A stretch of 54,211 nt of DNA from Gnetum montanum (Eukaryota; Streptophyta; Gnetopsida; Gnetales; Gnetaceae): positions 67,228-121,438 of the forward strand of contig MNCI01003828.1 of the NCBI GenBank assembly GCA_015680685.1, written 5' to 3'. Position numbers and translations under genes: made by a program. Position 1 is the stretch's first letter; the number at the start of each line of letters is the position of its first letter. Under the pieces are notes generated by a model. The model searched no databases. It was not told where the DNA came from and saw nothing but the letters and a program-made list of their open reading frames with translations. Positions 1 to 10,899 of the stretch are shown here, piece by piece.

Positions 1-217
1 GGATGATGTCATATACAGAGGGGGAAAATTTATGACCTCCCATGTATATGTGCTCGAAGTTTCGTTTTGCCTCCTGTTCTGTGTGGTCAATAGGAAGGTT
101 GGCCTGAATCTTCACACAGATGTAGTTATACTATTCTTGTGTGGGGACTATGAAGGCACGTGCGTTGGATTTTTGGGATGATTCAATGGTGATACGTGCT
201 TGGGCAAGGTGATCCAT
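1..217 (-). pseudogene. N-terminal part of a Tat-lineage gag, cut by the window edge
   Basis: Reading the minus strand from the ATG at 217-215 gives a protein whose residues about 30-60 (YNYICVKIQA, then EAKRNFEH) match the gag start of the complete Tat element at 36949 (YNFICVKIQA, EAKRNFEM). An in-frame TAG lies just before the YNYICVK block. The rest of the element lies beyond position 1. The product would be the nucleocapsid precursor that packages the element RNA. Assignment rests on this within-window comparison plus the matching LTR and primer-binding site at 802-2240. Confidence 0.8.
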
Positions 218-346
218 GTTGGTGGTAGTCAGTACTTAGACCGGCTTGATGTTAGGTGCAAATTTCGGTGAATTCGGCTTTAAAACGGATGTGTTTTGTG
301 TGTTTTTGTTGAAAAAAACACTGTAGCGGTACTGTAGCAGCGTAAA

Positions 347-584
347 CACTGTAGCAACGTAGACACTGTAGCAGCGTAGACACTGTAGCAGCGTGAACAC
401 TGTAGCAACGTAGACACTGTAGCAGCGTAGACACTGTAGCAGCGTGAACACTGTAGCAACGTAGACACTGTAGCAGCGTAGACATTGTAGCAGCGTGAAC
501 ACTGTAGCAACGTAGACACTGTAGCAGCGTGAACACTGTAGCAGCGTAGACACTGTAGCAGGGTAAACACTGTAGCAGCGTAGA
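347..584. repeat. 17-bp minisatellite, 14 units, with a 51-bp higher-order period
   Basis: Fourteen head-to-tail units of cactgtagcagcgtaga occupy 238 bp. Three variants (ending aacgtaga, agcgtaga, agcgtgaa) follow in fixed order at 347, 364, 381 and again at 398, 415, 432 and 449, 466, 483, giving a 51-bp higher-order unit. Degenerate partial units precede it from about 318. Because 17 is not a multiple of 3 and the unit lacks stops on the minus strand, all three minus frames stay open. Confidence 0.95.
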
Positions 585-720
585 CACTGGAAATTTTGTA
601 GACAGAGTCGTCGTATACTCAACAGCGTAGACGCTGGGAGTTCTGTAGACAGAGTCGTCATATACTCAGCAGCGTAGACGTTGGGAATTCTGTAGACAGG
701 GATGTCAACCTGGAAATTTT
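580..720. repeat. 47-bp tandem repeat, about 2.5 units
   Basis: The block beginning gtagac(a/g)(c/t)tgg starts at 580, 627 and 674, exactly 47 bp apart, and each is followed by ttctgtagacag or a close variant. It overlaps the last 17-bp unit and shares the agcgtaga core, so the two arrays probably arose from one another. Confidence 0.85.
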
Positions 721-801
721 AGAATTGGCTTTAGTGTCAATGCAGTGTGCATCTAGGAAGATCGAGGTATGAGAGCACAGTAAGTTTTAAGCAGTTTTGG
801 G

Positions 802-818
802 CCCTCCTTCTAGCGCCA
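802..818 (-). promoter_or_regulatory. Primer-binding site of the left Tat element
   Basis: On the minus strand TGGCGCTAGAAGGAGGG begins 5 nt after the LTR terminus (CA at 825-824). The complete Tat element has the same site with one change (TGGTGCTAGAAGGAGGG at 36711). I did not assign the tRNA. The C-to-T difference fits the transition decay seen throughout the window. Confidence 0.8.
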
Positions 819-1391
819 TTTTCTGTACCGTCCGAAATCGTCGATCTCCGGCTGGAATGAAACAGAAACCTGTAGATCTCTGGACACGCACAGAAGACCC
901 TACCTTTGCTTGAGGGCGAGCTAGAATTACAAAGGTAGAGTACCTTGAATGGTCCGCACACAGATCAGGCAAGGATTTCCCCGAACGTACACCAATATGC
1001 TATACGCTGGGTTATATGTAAACGACGTAACAAATGTAAAACGGAGCATAAACGTACAAGAGCGTAAACAGTAAACATGCAACAATGAATGAAAAACTGT
1101 AACAGATTTTACAGAGAAATGTAGCAATATTATTGCGAAATGAGAGTTGCAATGCACCGGTCTAACGCAGTTGTGACTCTGACACAAGGCGAACGAATAG
1201 CCCCGGTGGATGCAGGGATGACTGTGTGCTAGGTTCAACTGCAGGCACAACGTAAAGGCTGTATGCTTAGCGTGCAGGGTTGGGATCCAGCGTACAGGGT
1301 TTTTGCTCTGGTTTCTCAAAGTCTTTGGTTCTTTGTCTTTCTCTAGTTTTTTGCTCAAAATTACCCACCTCGGTCTAGTGAAAAATTGTGG

Positions 1392-1400
1392 TTTTTTATA
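1392..1400 (-). promoter_or_regulatory. TATA box of the left Tat LTR
   Basis: TATAAAAAA on the minus strand, about 840 bp into the LTR, inside a longer A/T run. Position between the U3 repeat array and the presumed R region fits an LTR promoter. Confidence 0.6.
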
Positions 1401-1543
1401 CAAGTTTAGATGTGGGACTCAGGTTTTGAAAGGGGATGATTGGCTGTGGAGTGCTAGACTCTCGGGTAGGGTGACATGTGGCTCGTTGACCAGGTGCGAA
1501 AGAATAAAATTTTACAAGTGTGCAGCATGCTACATGCCAGCGT

Positions 1544-2020
1544 ATGCTGTTGTATGCCGGCGTATATGTTGTATCTGCTGGGCGTATACGCTAGGCATAC
1601 ACGCTATCTACTGGGCATATATGCTGGGCGTATATGCTATGAATGCATGCTGGGCGTAGATGCTGCATTTGCTAGGCGTATACACTGGGCGTAGACGCTG
1701 CATCTGCTAGGCGTATATGCTGGGCGTATACACTGGGCATACACGTTGCATACTTAGCGTATAAACTCCAGAATGGATGAGGTCAACACCTGATGATTGC
1801 TCTGTTCGTGTGAGTTGATGCCTTGTACCAAATCTTGCTCTGAAGTGCTGTTTCCATGCCGTCTTCAAGGATTGCATGCCGGGCATATACATCAGTCATA
1901 CATGCTGAGCGTACATGTGAGGCATGTACGCTGGACGTGTACGCTAGGCATATACGCTAAGCGTATACGCTGTGAATGTATACTTGGGCGTATACGCTGG
2001 GCGTATACACTGTGAATGCA
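1544..2020. repeat. Palindromic GCGTATACGC decamer array in U3
   Basis: Two blocks (about 1544-1765 and 1875-2020) consist of degenerate copies of the perfect 10-bp palindrome GCGTATACGC separated by tg(g/c) or tagg. Many copies are decayed by transitions (gcatatatgc, gcgtatatgc). The array lies 140-620 bp upstream of the LTR TATA box on the minus strand. Confidence 0.85.
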
Positions 2021-2240
2021 TACTTAGTGAAGACTAAGTATCTTGAGCTGCAAAGTTGCCATGTTTAATAGTAGATGCCATCGTGGTTGTCTGGGGGGCC
2101 CAGGGAACTTCTCCTTATTGAGTTCGACTCTGCTTGAAGCTGTCTATGGGGCCCTCAAACTTTAGTCATGATGGGGAACGTCATGACTTAGCTCGATTCT
2201 TGTTGGAGAAGTACTAAGCTCAGAATTTTGTGGTGTTTCA

Positions 2241-4149
2241 GGAATGTTTTAAAATAATAATAACAAATAATATATGGGAAAACAAGATTATTTTTGTTCT
2301 ATTTCAATAAAGATGATGAGAAATAGAAGAAAAAACATAGGAAAATACTCTAAGTAGTCCCTCAAGAGCTAAAACACATATGTTGAGATGCAAAAGAATG
2401 CTCATATTAAGGAACTTGACCTATGAATCAACTTGGAGGAACCTAACCCATGAATCAGGGAGATTGTCTGTAAATATCGTAGCTTTATATTTTTTTATTT
2501 TATTTTATCTAAATGCGATGCATTACTCCTTTTAATTTAAAATAGTAGAGTATAAGTACCCTCTCCATGGCTGTAGAAAGGTCATGTAATGAACTTTCAA
2601 AGCTCATAAGATGATGGGAAAATTTACATCGCTGATGACCTAAAAAAGAAGGTGCCTTATTTGATTATGTATCTTGAACTACCCTTATCATGAATCTATT
2701 TTGAAAACATTTTCCTTGCATCTTATGAAAATTCTAAATGATAAAGAGATAGATATTATGCTAGAATGCTTTGTAATTATCAAGAGGAATTGAACCTAAG
2801 ATCTAGCAAAATCTAAATTCTGAAATATCAAAAATTGTTGATTTAGAAATTGAATCTACAACCTGTGAATATACATATTTTATTAAATTTTTTTACAGTG
2901 ATCATGAAGAGAATTGAACTCATAACTCATTATTGAAAAAAAAAAGAGAGAGAACTTAAAAAAAAAGAAAAGAATATGAACAATTCCTAAGAAGTCAGTT
3001 ACAAGAAACCATCCATTATCCCCTATTGCATGTACAAATAGGAAGAAGAGGAGAGGATAAAAAACACACAAGGCAAAAGTAGCTAAGTAGAATAAAAAAA
3101 AAGGGATATAGCAACATGGAGTATGGCTAGGAAGGGAGAGAAGACTATGGCTGTTACAGGAGATAGCAAGGATAAAGAAAACAAGCGCTGCATAGCAATC
3201 CAATATTCTAATAATTCCTCCTAGTAAGTAAGATATCTAAGCAAGGAGGTAAAATGATCTACCTCTATTATGTTTGATAATGACTAGTAAGGGCTGATTT
3301 TCTCAAACTTCTCTCTTCTTGCTTTCCTAACCACCTTCACAATGCTTGTATGGAATTATCAAGATTGTTGTTGGAAGCTTAGATTGTTGAAACCATTATT
3401 GCTTTTTTTGGATCTCTCCACCCATCCTCTACACTCTCACACCTAAATGACTTGGATGAGAGTGGTTTCTATAACAATTCAAAAACACCCATAATGATTT
3501 GGATTATTTTTGGCAAAAGATTGCCAACAGGGGCCAAGGATCCCTAATATGAGGATTGGTATTGTCGAAAGAATGTGAGAGCATCCTTGGGCCAATGGAT
3601 AATTGTGAATGTTTTAAAATTTTTGAATTCTTGGGTTTTGGTTGGAATTTATTTGATGAACCCTACCCCTTTGAATGCATAAATCTTGCATCTAAACCTT
3701 GAATTATACTTTTTTTTTCTTATGCCTTCTCAGGTCTGATTAACAAATGAAGTTGTTTCCCCTTTGAGAATGATTATCCAAGGAACATTAAATGATTAAA
3801 GATTAAATAAATTTCCTAATTTAATGATTAAGCTCTTTCTCTTAATCATTTCTTGCAATCAACTATTTCTTGTATCACCCCATCAATGACATCCATTTTT
3901 ATTTTTGTTTTATTGGCTTCACTATTGTTATTTCTCTCATCTTTCTTGTTCTTTTGTTTTCCATCGTATTGCTACTAGAGGTTCACTCTTAGTCATGGGG
4001 GCCCTGTCACAAATTTTTCCATTCCATTACTTATCTCACCCCTACACCTTGGGTAGTCATCAGTTATAAACCTCTAACCTAGTATCTGACATACCCACAA
4101 CCTAGCCAATGTGCTTCATATTGAGGCAAGGTATCAATTACATTATATC
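2241..4149. other. AT-rich stretch with no recognised gene
   Basis: No convincing coding sequence, RNA gene or element end was found. A frame at 2883-3203 on the minus strand is low-complexity Phe/Leu/Ser and is not treated as a gene. The right part may be old family-2 tail sequence, because the next segment is. Confidence 0.5.
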
Positions 4150-4581
4150 TTATCTCTCCTTGCTAATTCGTGACTGTGTCGTGTGTGCAGATGGTGATCA
4201 CATGAACAATGGACTAGGATAGAAGGGAGCACTCAGGATGGACTGGAGCTGGAGCGTTTATGCAACGAACATGCTTAATTTTGTGGCTAGGGATGAACAA
4301 TGATGTGCACAATTTTGACATCAGCAACAACGCATCTCATTTTCCTTTCTCTTCTCTCTCTCTCTTCAACTTGTCAAATGAGGATCTGGATGTCATCTAT
4401 GTATAGTGTTCACCACAATGGTTATGAACACCAATGTTATAATATGTTGTCGATCCTTTCAATAGGCACTTAAGTCTATCATACCATGTCACTATTAGAT
4501 TGTCGTTTAGTCAATAATCCCATACCTTCTCAATATTTTGTAAGTAACTCGATGACAAGTTTTCATTTAGTCGTGGGGGTA
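4150..4581 (+). mobile_element. 3' tail fragment of a plus-strand family-2 element
   Basis: The end of this stretch (tttcatttagtcgtggggg then ta) is the plus-strand equivalent of the polypurine tract and flank found before each family-2 LTR (catgggggta read from the minus strand at 25140-25155). The gtgttcaccacaa...gaacacc dyad near 4408-4430 resembles the dyad at 25271-25300. The left boundary is uncertain. Confidence 0.55.
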
Positions 4582-5270
4582 TGATGAGTCACAATATCAA
4601 GTCTATGATATCGGATCCATGATATCAAATCCTTCTAAGAAATATCAGACATACGATATTGGAATTTGTCTTGTTGCCTATAAATAAGAGACGGGGGCAC
4701 TTGGGTTCGATAGTTAGTTTCTTAGTCCCTTACCCAAACTCTTGTAGTTTTCCTTGCCAAAGTTAGAATTATTTTTGAGTGTCTGCAGTAGGAGTCACAA
4801 AGTGAATGAATATTTATTCGAGCATTGTGTACCTAAGCACACCTTGTATCAGGAAATAAAGATGAACTTTGTGATAAACCTTGCAACATTCAGAATAGCT
4901 TATTTATTGCATTTAATGTTATTTATAGTTATTTAATGCTTTCATTAGTTAATTGATGTTATTTTTAAAGAATTATTAATTTTCCATAAGCAAGCACACT
5001 CAGTACGACCACTTTGAGCATACGTGGAACACTTGGTAACCCAATAATGACTAGCATTTGGTAATCCCAGTAGTGTTGCACTAGTTCAAGATGTGTCTGG
5101 CAAGTGGGAACAAATGCTGGTGTTAGGACTAGTTAGAGCCTAGTTGATTAGTTAAATTAAATTAGTTATTAATTTAATTTATTTCTTCCTTTTAGGCACC
5201 AATAACATAAAACATAAAAAGCATAAAAATCATATGCCTCAAGTCTACTTAACCATACAATTGTGCTTTA
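4582..5270 (+). mobile_element. Truncated plus-strand LTR of family 2
   Basis: Starts TGATGAG straight after the polypurine tract, has TATAAATA at 4679-4686, the conserved agtaggagtcacaaagtgaa and ttattcgagca blocks, and the gcctcaagtctacttaacca segment near the U5 end, all shared with the LTR at 52717-53513. The last part, up to the TCATCA terminus, is missing; the sequence jumps at about 5270 into a protease fragment. Confidence 0.75.
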
Positions 5271-5500
5271 CTCAAGAAGACCAATATCAAATTAGAATTA
5301 GTAGACCAAGCCATTACTATTTCATTAGAACTGGTCAAAGACATTGTGACTACTATCTATGGGTGGTCTTATCCTGCCAATTTCCTAGTAATCAAGGTTG
5401 AAAACTACAAGGGGGTTTTCCCAATCATTATGGAAAAGACATGGTTAAGCAGTGGAAGCGCATAAGCACTTAATCCTTGGAGTTCAAATAGATTGCCACT
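5271..5500 (+). pseudogene. Protease fragment of a family-2 element
   Basis: The plus strand encodes a run matching the region just after the protease active site in element C: NIKLELVDQAITISLELV, GWSYPANFLVI and FPIIMEKTW align with NIQLELADQSITIPLGLV, GWSYPADFLVI and FPIIMGRAW. The active-site DSG itself is missing. It abuts the truncated LTR directly, so the join is a rearrangement. Only about 75 codons are recognisable. Confidence 0.75.
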
Positions 5501-5628
5501 CATCACTCATTGATGAATACATGTTAAAGGGTCAAACCCTATGTTGAAGGGATCATGGCAATGAGATCCCATCGATGGGATTATGTCAACGACATCCAGT
5601 CAACGTGGCCCAACAATGCAACTCATCA
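5490..5628 (-). mobile_element. Truncated 3' LTR of element I
   Basis: The segment ending CTCATCA at 5628, followed by tatccccac (decayed polypurine tract on the minus strand), matches 18501-18618 of the 5' LTR: gggtcaaaccctatgttgaa against aggtcaaaccctacattgac, and gagatcccatcgatgggatt against gagatcccattgatgagatc. The remainder of this LTR has been replaced by the plus-strand fragment to its left. Confidence 0.7.
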
Positions 5629-5959
5629 TATCCCCACAACTAAATGAAAACTCATCCTTGAGTTCTTTACAAAATTTGGGAAGGTATGGGATTATTGATT
5701 GACTATAGATAAACAAAACAAACACAATAAAAATAGAGTACCTAAGTGTACAGTTTTACAATCATTAAAAAAATTTGGTATTCGGGATAAAAAAATTAAA
5801 TACCAAGATAAAACTGACAAATACAACTCCTCGAATGGCATGAAAATGATGAAGAAGTTCAAATGGTCCCAAGAAATGGAGGCTTTTGAGGCTCTGAAAA
5901 ACTGTCTCCTACTTTGGATGCATGTAGTGGTTGAGGCGGTTATTATGGTTGTCTAGCAG

Positions 5960-8760
5960 TTGCTGCAACTTCAGGGGGAAGACATAAGACATGCAATAGT
6001 GTCTTCATCTTCTCCTCCTTACTTTGGGCATCATTCATGGTCCACATTGCATCACCAATACAGGCTGAACTAGGAATATACCATGGATAGGGCATTGTAG
6101 AGAATAGCTCCTTCATATTAATGAACTAAGCATTGAACTATTTGGGTTCAATGTCGAAAACTCTAAGTGCATTCTGCAACTCCTGGTAATCATTCATTCT
6201 TTTGGCTAGGTTCTCTGTAGTTGATCTTTGATTAGTAAACTTTGCCTTGAGAAGCTTGAGTTCTATGTTTGCAATCTCAAGCTTTTGCTTAGTTTCTTTA
6301 TGGTGCTTGAACTTTGCCTTGTACAATAAGTATGAGCTGGTCACTTGCTTCTCCAATTCAAACCACAACCTTCCAATAGTTAGCATCACCAGGTTTGCAT
6401 ACTAAATATTGGCAAGCTCTACGTACTCGATCATCTCCTCAATCTGCACTTCCTTCATGTGAATTTTTTCCTTCTTGTATGTGTTTAGTCCATTAAAGAT
6501 AGGCTACGAAACATCACCTCCTTGTTGGAGCTGCTGGAGGGCCTAATTTACTTTTTCCTTGACCAATTGGATGTGCTTTTCATTAACTTCTTTTTGTAGA
6601 CCAAACTGATCTCTATAATGGTTCTTGATCCTTTCAAACTTGGCCTTGTTCTTCTAGACAACTATCTCTATTGTAGATTTTTTATGAAGGGCACGAACTT
6701 TCTCCATGGAGAGGTTTCTATTTTTTACTGCCAATCTCCTCAATTTTGCATTCACATTGGCTAGTTGCTCCTACTATTGATGGATAAAATCTACCATCTG
6801 CTACTTCTACGCATCAACATTCTACATGTGATGATTCTCTATGGTCAAGATTTCATTCTCATGGCAAGTTTGAACCAAGTCCTTCTGGATGTTGTACATC
6901 ATGGCATTGGCCAAGGACTAGTTAAAAACTACTGACTTCTTAGCATTCTCAGCCTCTTTGAGTCTTTTCTAAAGTTGTTGGAAAGCTTCATCTCATGTTA
7001 GTGTTCGGTTGAGAAATGCGAGATTAGCGAGGTAGGCTCTTAAATTGGCAACTTCCACAATCAAGAATTGGTTTTATGATCTAGCTATTTTAAGTTGTGC
7101 CTCTGGGATAATGCATTTTCCTATTACTTCGAGCAACTCTAACTAGGTTATAGTGATGGTATCTAGAAGATCAAAGACATCTAGAATCGGTTACTTGGTT
7201 CCCATAAGTCAGTCTAGTAATTTCTCATGCTAGGCTGCACTGGATCTACCACTAATAGTTCCTATGGACGTTTGCACATGTCAGTGCAAAAATGTCTTGT
7301 ATAGGCACCACAAGTGCATTCAGTGCTTTGGAAAATTTTTTAGCATCTACTTTACCCACTGCCTCTTACTCATGGTGCTACATCACTACGATGGTTGCCC
7401 CCTCACCCTCCTCTAAATGCACTAAGAAGATAGCGGTGTTCCTAGAGATGTCTAGGAATTATTGTAATTGTGAGAGAGATATCGTTACCTCTCGGGCATT
7501 AGGATTTGACCTTATGGGCACCTGCATTCTTTGGGCTAAGAAAATTGATCCCGCACCTTCCATCTGACTTATGGTTCAAGCCACTTTGTTGAGGTAACTC
7601 ATTTTTGGTTTGTACATAGATGGATCACCATCACTTGTTCCTACTTGCTACTGCTACTATTGCAAGAGCTACTCTTAGAGTTCGCACATGCACTTAATGG
7701 CAATGTGAGCATCCAACGTTGTTTCATGAGTGCATGATGGAGATGGTGGTTGCTACTCTTCTTGACTAACTTTGGCATGCATCTTGTCCTTCATCATTTC
7801 TGCCTAGGAGGCAGTTGGTGCTTGTCATATGGCATCAATTATTTAGCGTGCTATACCTCCTCTCTTGCATAATTTTCTAATGAGACATAGAGAGGGGAGT
7901 GCCTTCCTTCAATGTTCATTTTCCTTGAAGTGCTTCTCTATCTCAAGATAGATTAACTGTGGAAGGTTGAATGAGAATCTACCGCTTAGAGCGGCACATG
8001 CATGGGTGGAAAAAGTTGTGATTTTGGTTGGCCTTACCATTGGATTGAGGTGAAAGGTCATAATCTTAAAGTATGCATGTTCCACTATGGTTAATGCACA
8101 AAAATCCTTACATTCTACTCCATAGCACCACTACGTCCTTTCTTTCTTAATGCTTGGATCTACCTACATTGGAATCTTAGTAAGATTGGCTCTAATTTCT
8201 AGTAACCCAAGGGCCTTTGAAATTGCTTTCACTAAGTAGGACACTAAAATGTCCTTGATTTTGATCATTGAACTAACCTACCAATTGTTCCAGAAAAGAT
8301 GCATCTCTCCCATGTACCACTCCCCATTGGAAGTGATGATGGGCCACATGGAAGAGGTTTGCAATTGGGCTTTGACTTATAGAGGTGAAAACTCCAAGAA
8401 GGCTCCAAAGTTTAATTCTTGAAGCATAGATTTCTAGACCTCCTTGTTTGTGATCTGCTTAAGGTAGGCATATGTTTGGATGACCTCAAGGTTTAGTCTT
8501 GGCCATGGTACCTCATCTTGGTGTGATTGTTTGATTGTGGTCACTTCCTTGATAATTTGCCTAATAGATTCCACTTTGGGCTCCTCCTGAAGAGGTTTAA
8601 TTACATGGGTTTTAGCTAATTACTTATGGACATGTTCTTGGCCCCTTTCGGTTCTTGGTCATTTATCCCTTGGTTGGAATGGGTTTCCTTCCTGCACGTG
8701 CTTTCCATTAGGTGTCATTTGTGGTCACAACATAACCATGGATTAGCATATAATGTGTAA
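5960..8760 (-). pseudogene. Remnant accessory ORF downstream of integrase in element I
   Basis: The minus strand preserves long stretches of protein-like sequence interrupted by stops and frame changes. Near 8340-8280 it reads WPIITSNGEWYMGEMHLFW; near 6389-6138 an open 83-codon stretch is rich in Lys, Glu, Leu and Gln with heptad-like spacing, a likely coiled coil. The position, after integrase and before the polypurine tract, is where Athila-type elements carry an extra (env-position) ORF. The WYMGEMHLFW-type block recalls plant transposon-associated proteins; this is from memory and unproven. No membrane protein features were seen. Confidence 0.5.
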
Positions 8761-10740
8761 CTTTTAGTATTTAAGTGCCTTATCTCAGCAGGCAATTACA
8801 CTTAGGCTAAGTTATGACCATGATAGATTAATTATTTTATTATTATTATAATATTATTTGATTTAGAATGTCACCGAAGCTTGTTGGGAGGGTTTAACTT
8901 TTCAAAAATTAATGTTTTAATGTTAATTTATTAGTTAAATTGTTATAGGCATTAGAAAAATTTCAAAAATTATCCATTAAAAACTTAAGGTTTGTGGCCC
9001 CCATGACAAAGAGCTTACCTTTAGTAGCTACAAGATTGAAGAACGAAGTGAATCAAACAAACGGTTAGGAAGTTATGGCTCTTGGAAGGTTCTGGGCTAT
9101 GAAAATTTTAAAAACTTCCTCCTTGTTTTGGCTCAAATGTAAAAAATTTGCAAATTGTCCACACATATATATAGACTTTTAACCTTGCATCAATGGAGTC
9201 CCATTGACGAGGTCTCATCTACAAGTCCCCTTCATCAATGAGGTCTTGTCAATAAAGCCTACGAAGAAAAATTTTCACTTTCAAAATTTCAAAAAATAGA
9301 AGTTTTAACATGAAATTGGGATCCTCCAAGGGCTAAAAAAGCTATGAACATGATCAAATACTTGAAGAGGGCTTGGCTATTTACAAAAATTAGAGAATAA
9401 GAATTTTGATGTAGAAATGCCACTTAAGGAGTGCACAGTTGGATGAAATCGATGGGGAATGTGGACAATTTAATTGCACAAATGCTTAAGGATTAGGAAC
9501 TTAACTAACTGAACTAAGGGAAATGTAAGTGGATCCTCCCCATAGCAGGTTGCCCTTTTGCCCTTACATATCCTCAAACTAAGGAGTTCGTGGACCCTAC
9601 GGTTGATTAATGGTTATGGAAAGTTAAGGAACTAATTCAGAAAAATCTACCTAAGAATTTTAACAAATCAAACTAGGACATTAAAAAAGACATAGAAATT
9701 AGTAGGGAGGTGAAAAATGGAAAGCATTGGTGGATGAGGAAGAAAGTGAAATGAAATTCCTAATCATGGTCACATAAAGTTCCCTTTTTGATTTTATGAT
9801 TATATGATCCAATAAAGTCCATCCTCTATCTAGATCAAAACCAACCACTTTCAATGGCTTTGCATTAAATCTCTAAGACCAGTCCACCTCCTCAACACAC
9901 AAGAATACTCCTACACATCAATCACCATTCCTTATTGAGAAGGAAAGAGAAGCAAGAAGTGAGAAAGGACCTTAGTTAGAGAGGACCTTTAAGCATGGGT
10001 AACTTGTATTTCTAGTCCCATAACCAATGCTTGTAACTCATTATTTGTCTAAGGGGTGTGGTTTAAATTTCCATCTTTTTTTTTTGGATTTTATGTTTTT
10101 ATAGATTTTTGGATGGGAACCACACCATGCAAACACGTAGCTTCTGGTTATGGGTCGATAGCGGAATGGTAAGAAATCCATGAAAACACTCATGCATACA
10201 AGAGTTTGGAAAAGTACAAAGAGCATTGAATCCCCTTAAAGTCACACCCTTATCAATCCATTTTATCTTTCCCAAGTTTGGAAACTACCAAGGTCATAAG
10301 TTCATTAAAGTTTCATTAAAGAATGGAACCTCATATTTCCAAAACCAAGAACACCATAGATTGTTGTGGATGGGTGGATGACGTGGACTCATTACCTATT
10401 CTATGAAAATGAAACTTGTCTTAGTTATCAATATCAAAATTCAAAGAGAAAAACTAGTCATTAGCAATCAAAAACAATAAGTACAAACCACCATTAGTAA
10501 ACAACTACATCATCACTGTGTCTTGTTGGAAATAAAGAAATTTATTGTAAAAAAAAAAGAAAAATTTACATCAAAATAAAATAAAATAAAATATAAATGA
10601 AATTTTAAAATAAAAAAGAAAGATAAAATGTATTAATGATGCTATAAAAAAATGGTGTAAAACAAGAAGAAGTGTAAAACAAAGAAAGTGTAAAACAAAA
10701 AAGTGCAAAAATTGAGGAGCCATTTTAATTAATCAGCATA
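8761..10740 (-). other. Non-coding tail of element I
   Basis: About 2 kb without a convincing gene. It shares an ordered set of landmarks with the tails of the other family-2 copies: gt(g)gatcctccccatagcagg near 9530 (compare 21450 and 25920), the accacaccatgcaaacacgta block near 10120 (compare 22090 and 26530), and tgtaaaacaaa repeats at 10650-10710 (compare 22640 and 27005-27130). Preservation of non-coding blocks in non-autonomous copies suggests cis-acting RNA signals. Confidence 0.65.
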
Positions 10741-10899
10741 AATGACCATCTCCCCCATAACTAAGTTGAAAGAAGGAGATCCAAAAAATTGAGCATGGAC
10801 ATCCATCTGATGAAGTGTCACTAGCACTGACTCACTTATGCTCATGGAAAGGTTTGACCCTTTGCATATTGACCAATTGCTTCTTGTTTGGGCTCTGAG

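Larger units (their letters stand above)
218..801 (-). other. Leader (5' UTR) of the left Tat element, repeat-rich
   Basis: The stretch between the primer-binding site and gag contains no convincing gene. It is filled by a 17-bp minisatellite and a 47-bp repeat, listed separately. Long reading frames seen here in several frames are products of the repeat. Confidence 0.75.
824..2240 (-). mobile_element. 5' LTR of the left Tat-lineage element
   Basis: On the minus strand the LTR runs from TGAAACACCACAAAATT at 2240 to TACA at 824, 1417 bp. Its start matches the start of the complete Tat LTR (TGAAACACCGTGAAAATTACG at 35316), its end is followed by the same primer-binding site, and a TATA box (TATAAAAAA, 1400-1392) separates U3 from R/U5. 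U3 carries the palindromic decamer array at 1544-2020. The downstream partner LTR is outside the window. Confidence 0.85.

Noticed and set aside
347-584. Regular repeats that might suggest a CRISPR array
   Set aside because: Units are contiguous with no spacers, and the context is a plant retrotransposon leader.
236-661. Three overlapping minus-strand open frames of 96-141 codons
   Set aside because: They are the 17-bp minisatellite read in its three frames; no non-repeat protein sequence supports them.
2883-3203. 106-codon minus-strand frame rich in Phe, possible membrane protein
   Set aside because: Low-complexity translation of A-rich DNA, with no homology or promoter context.
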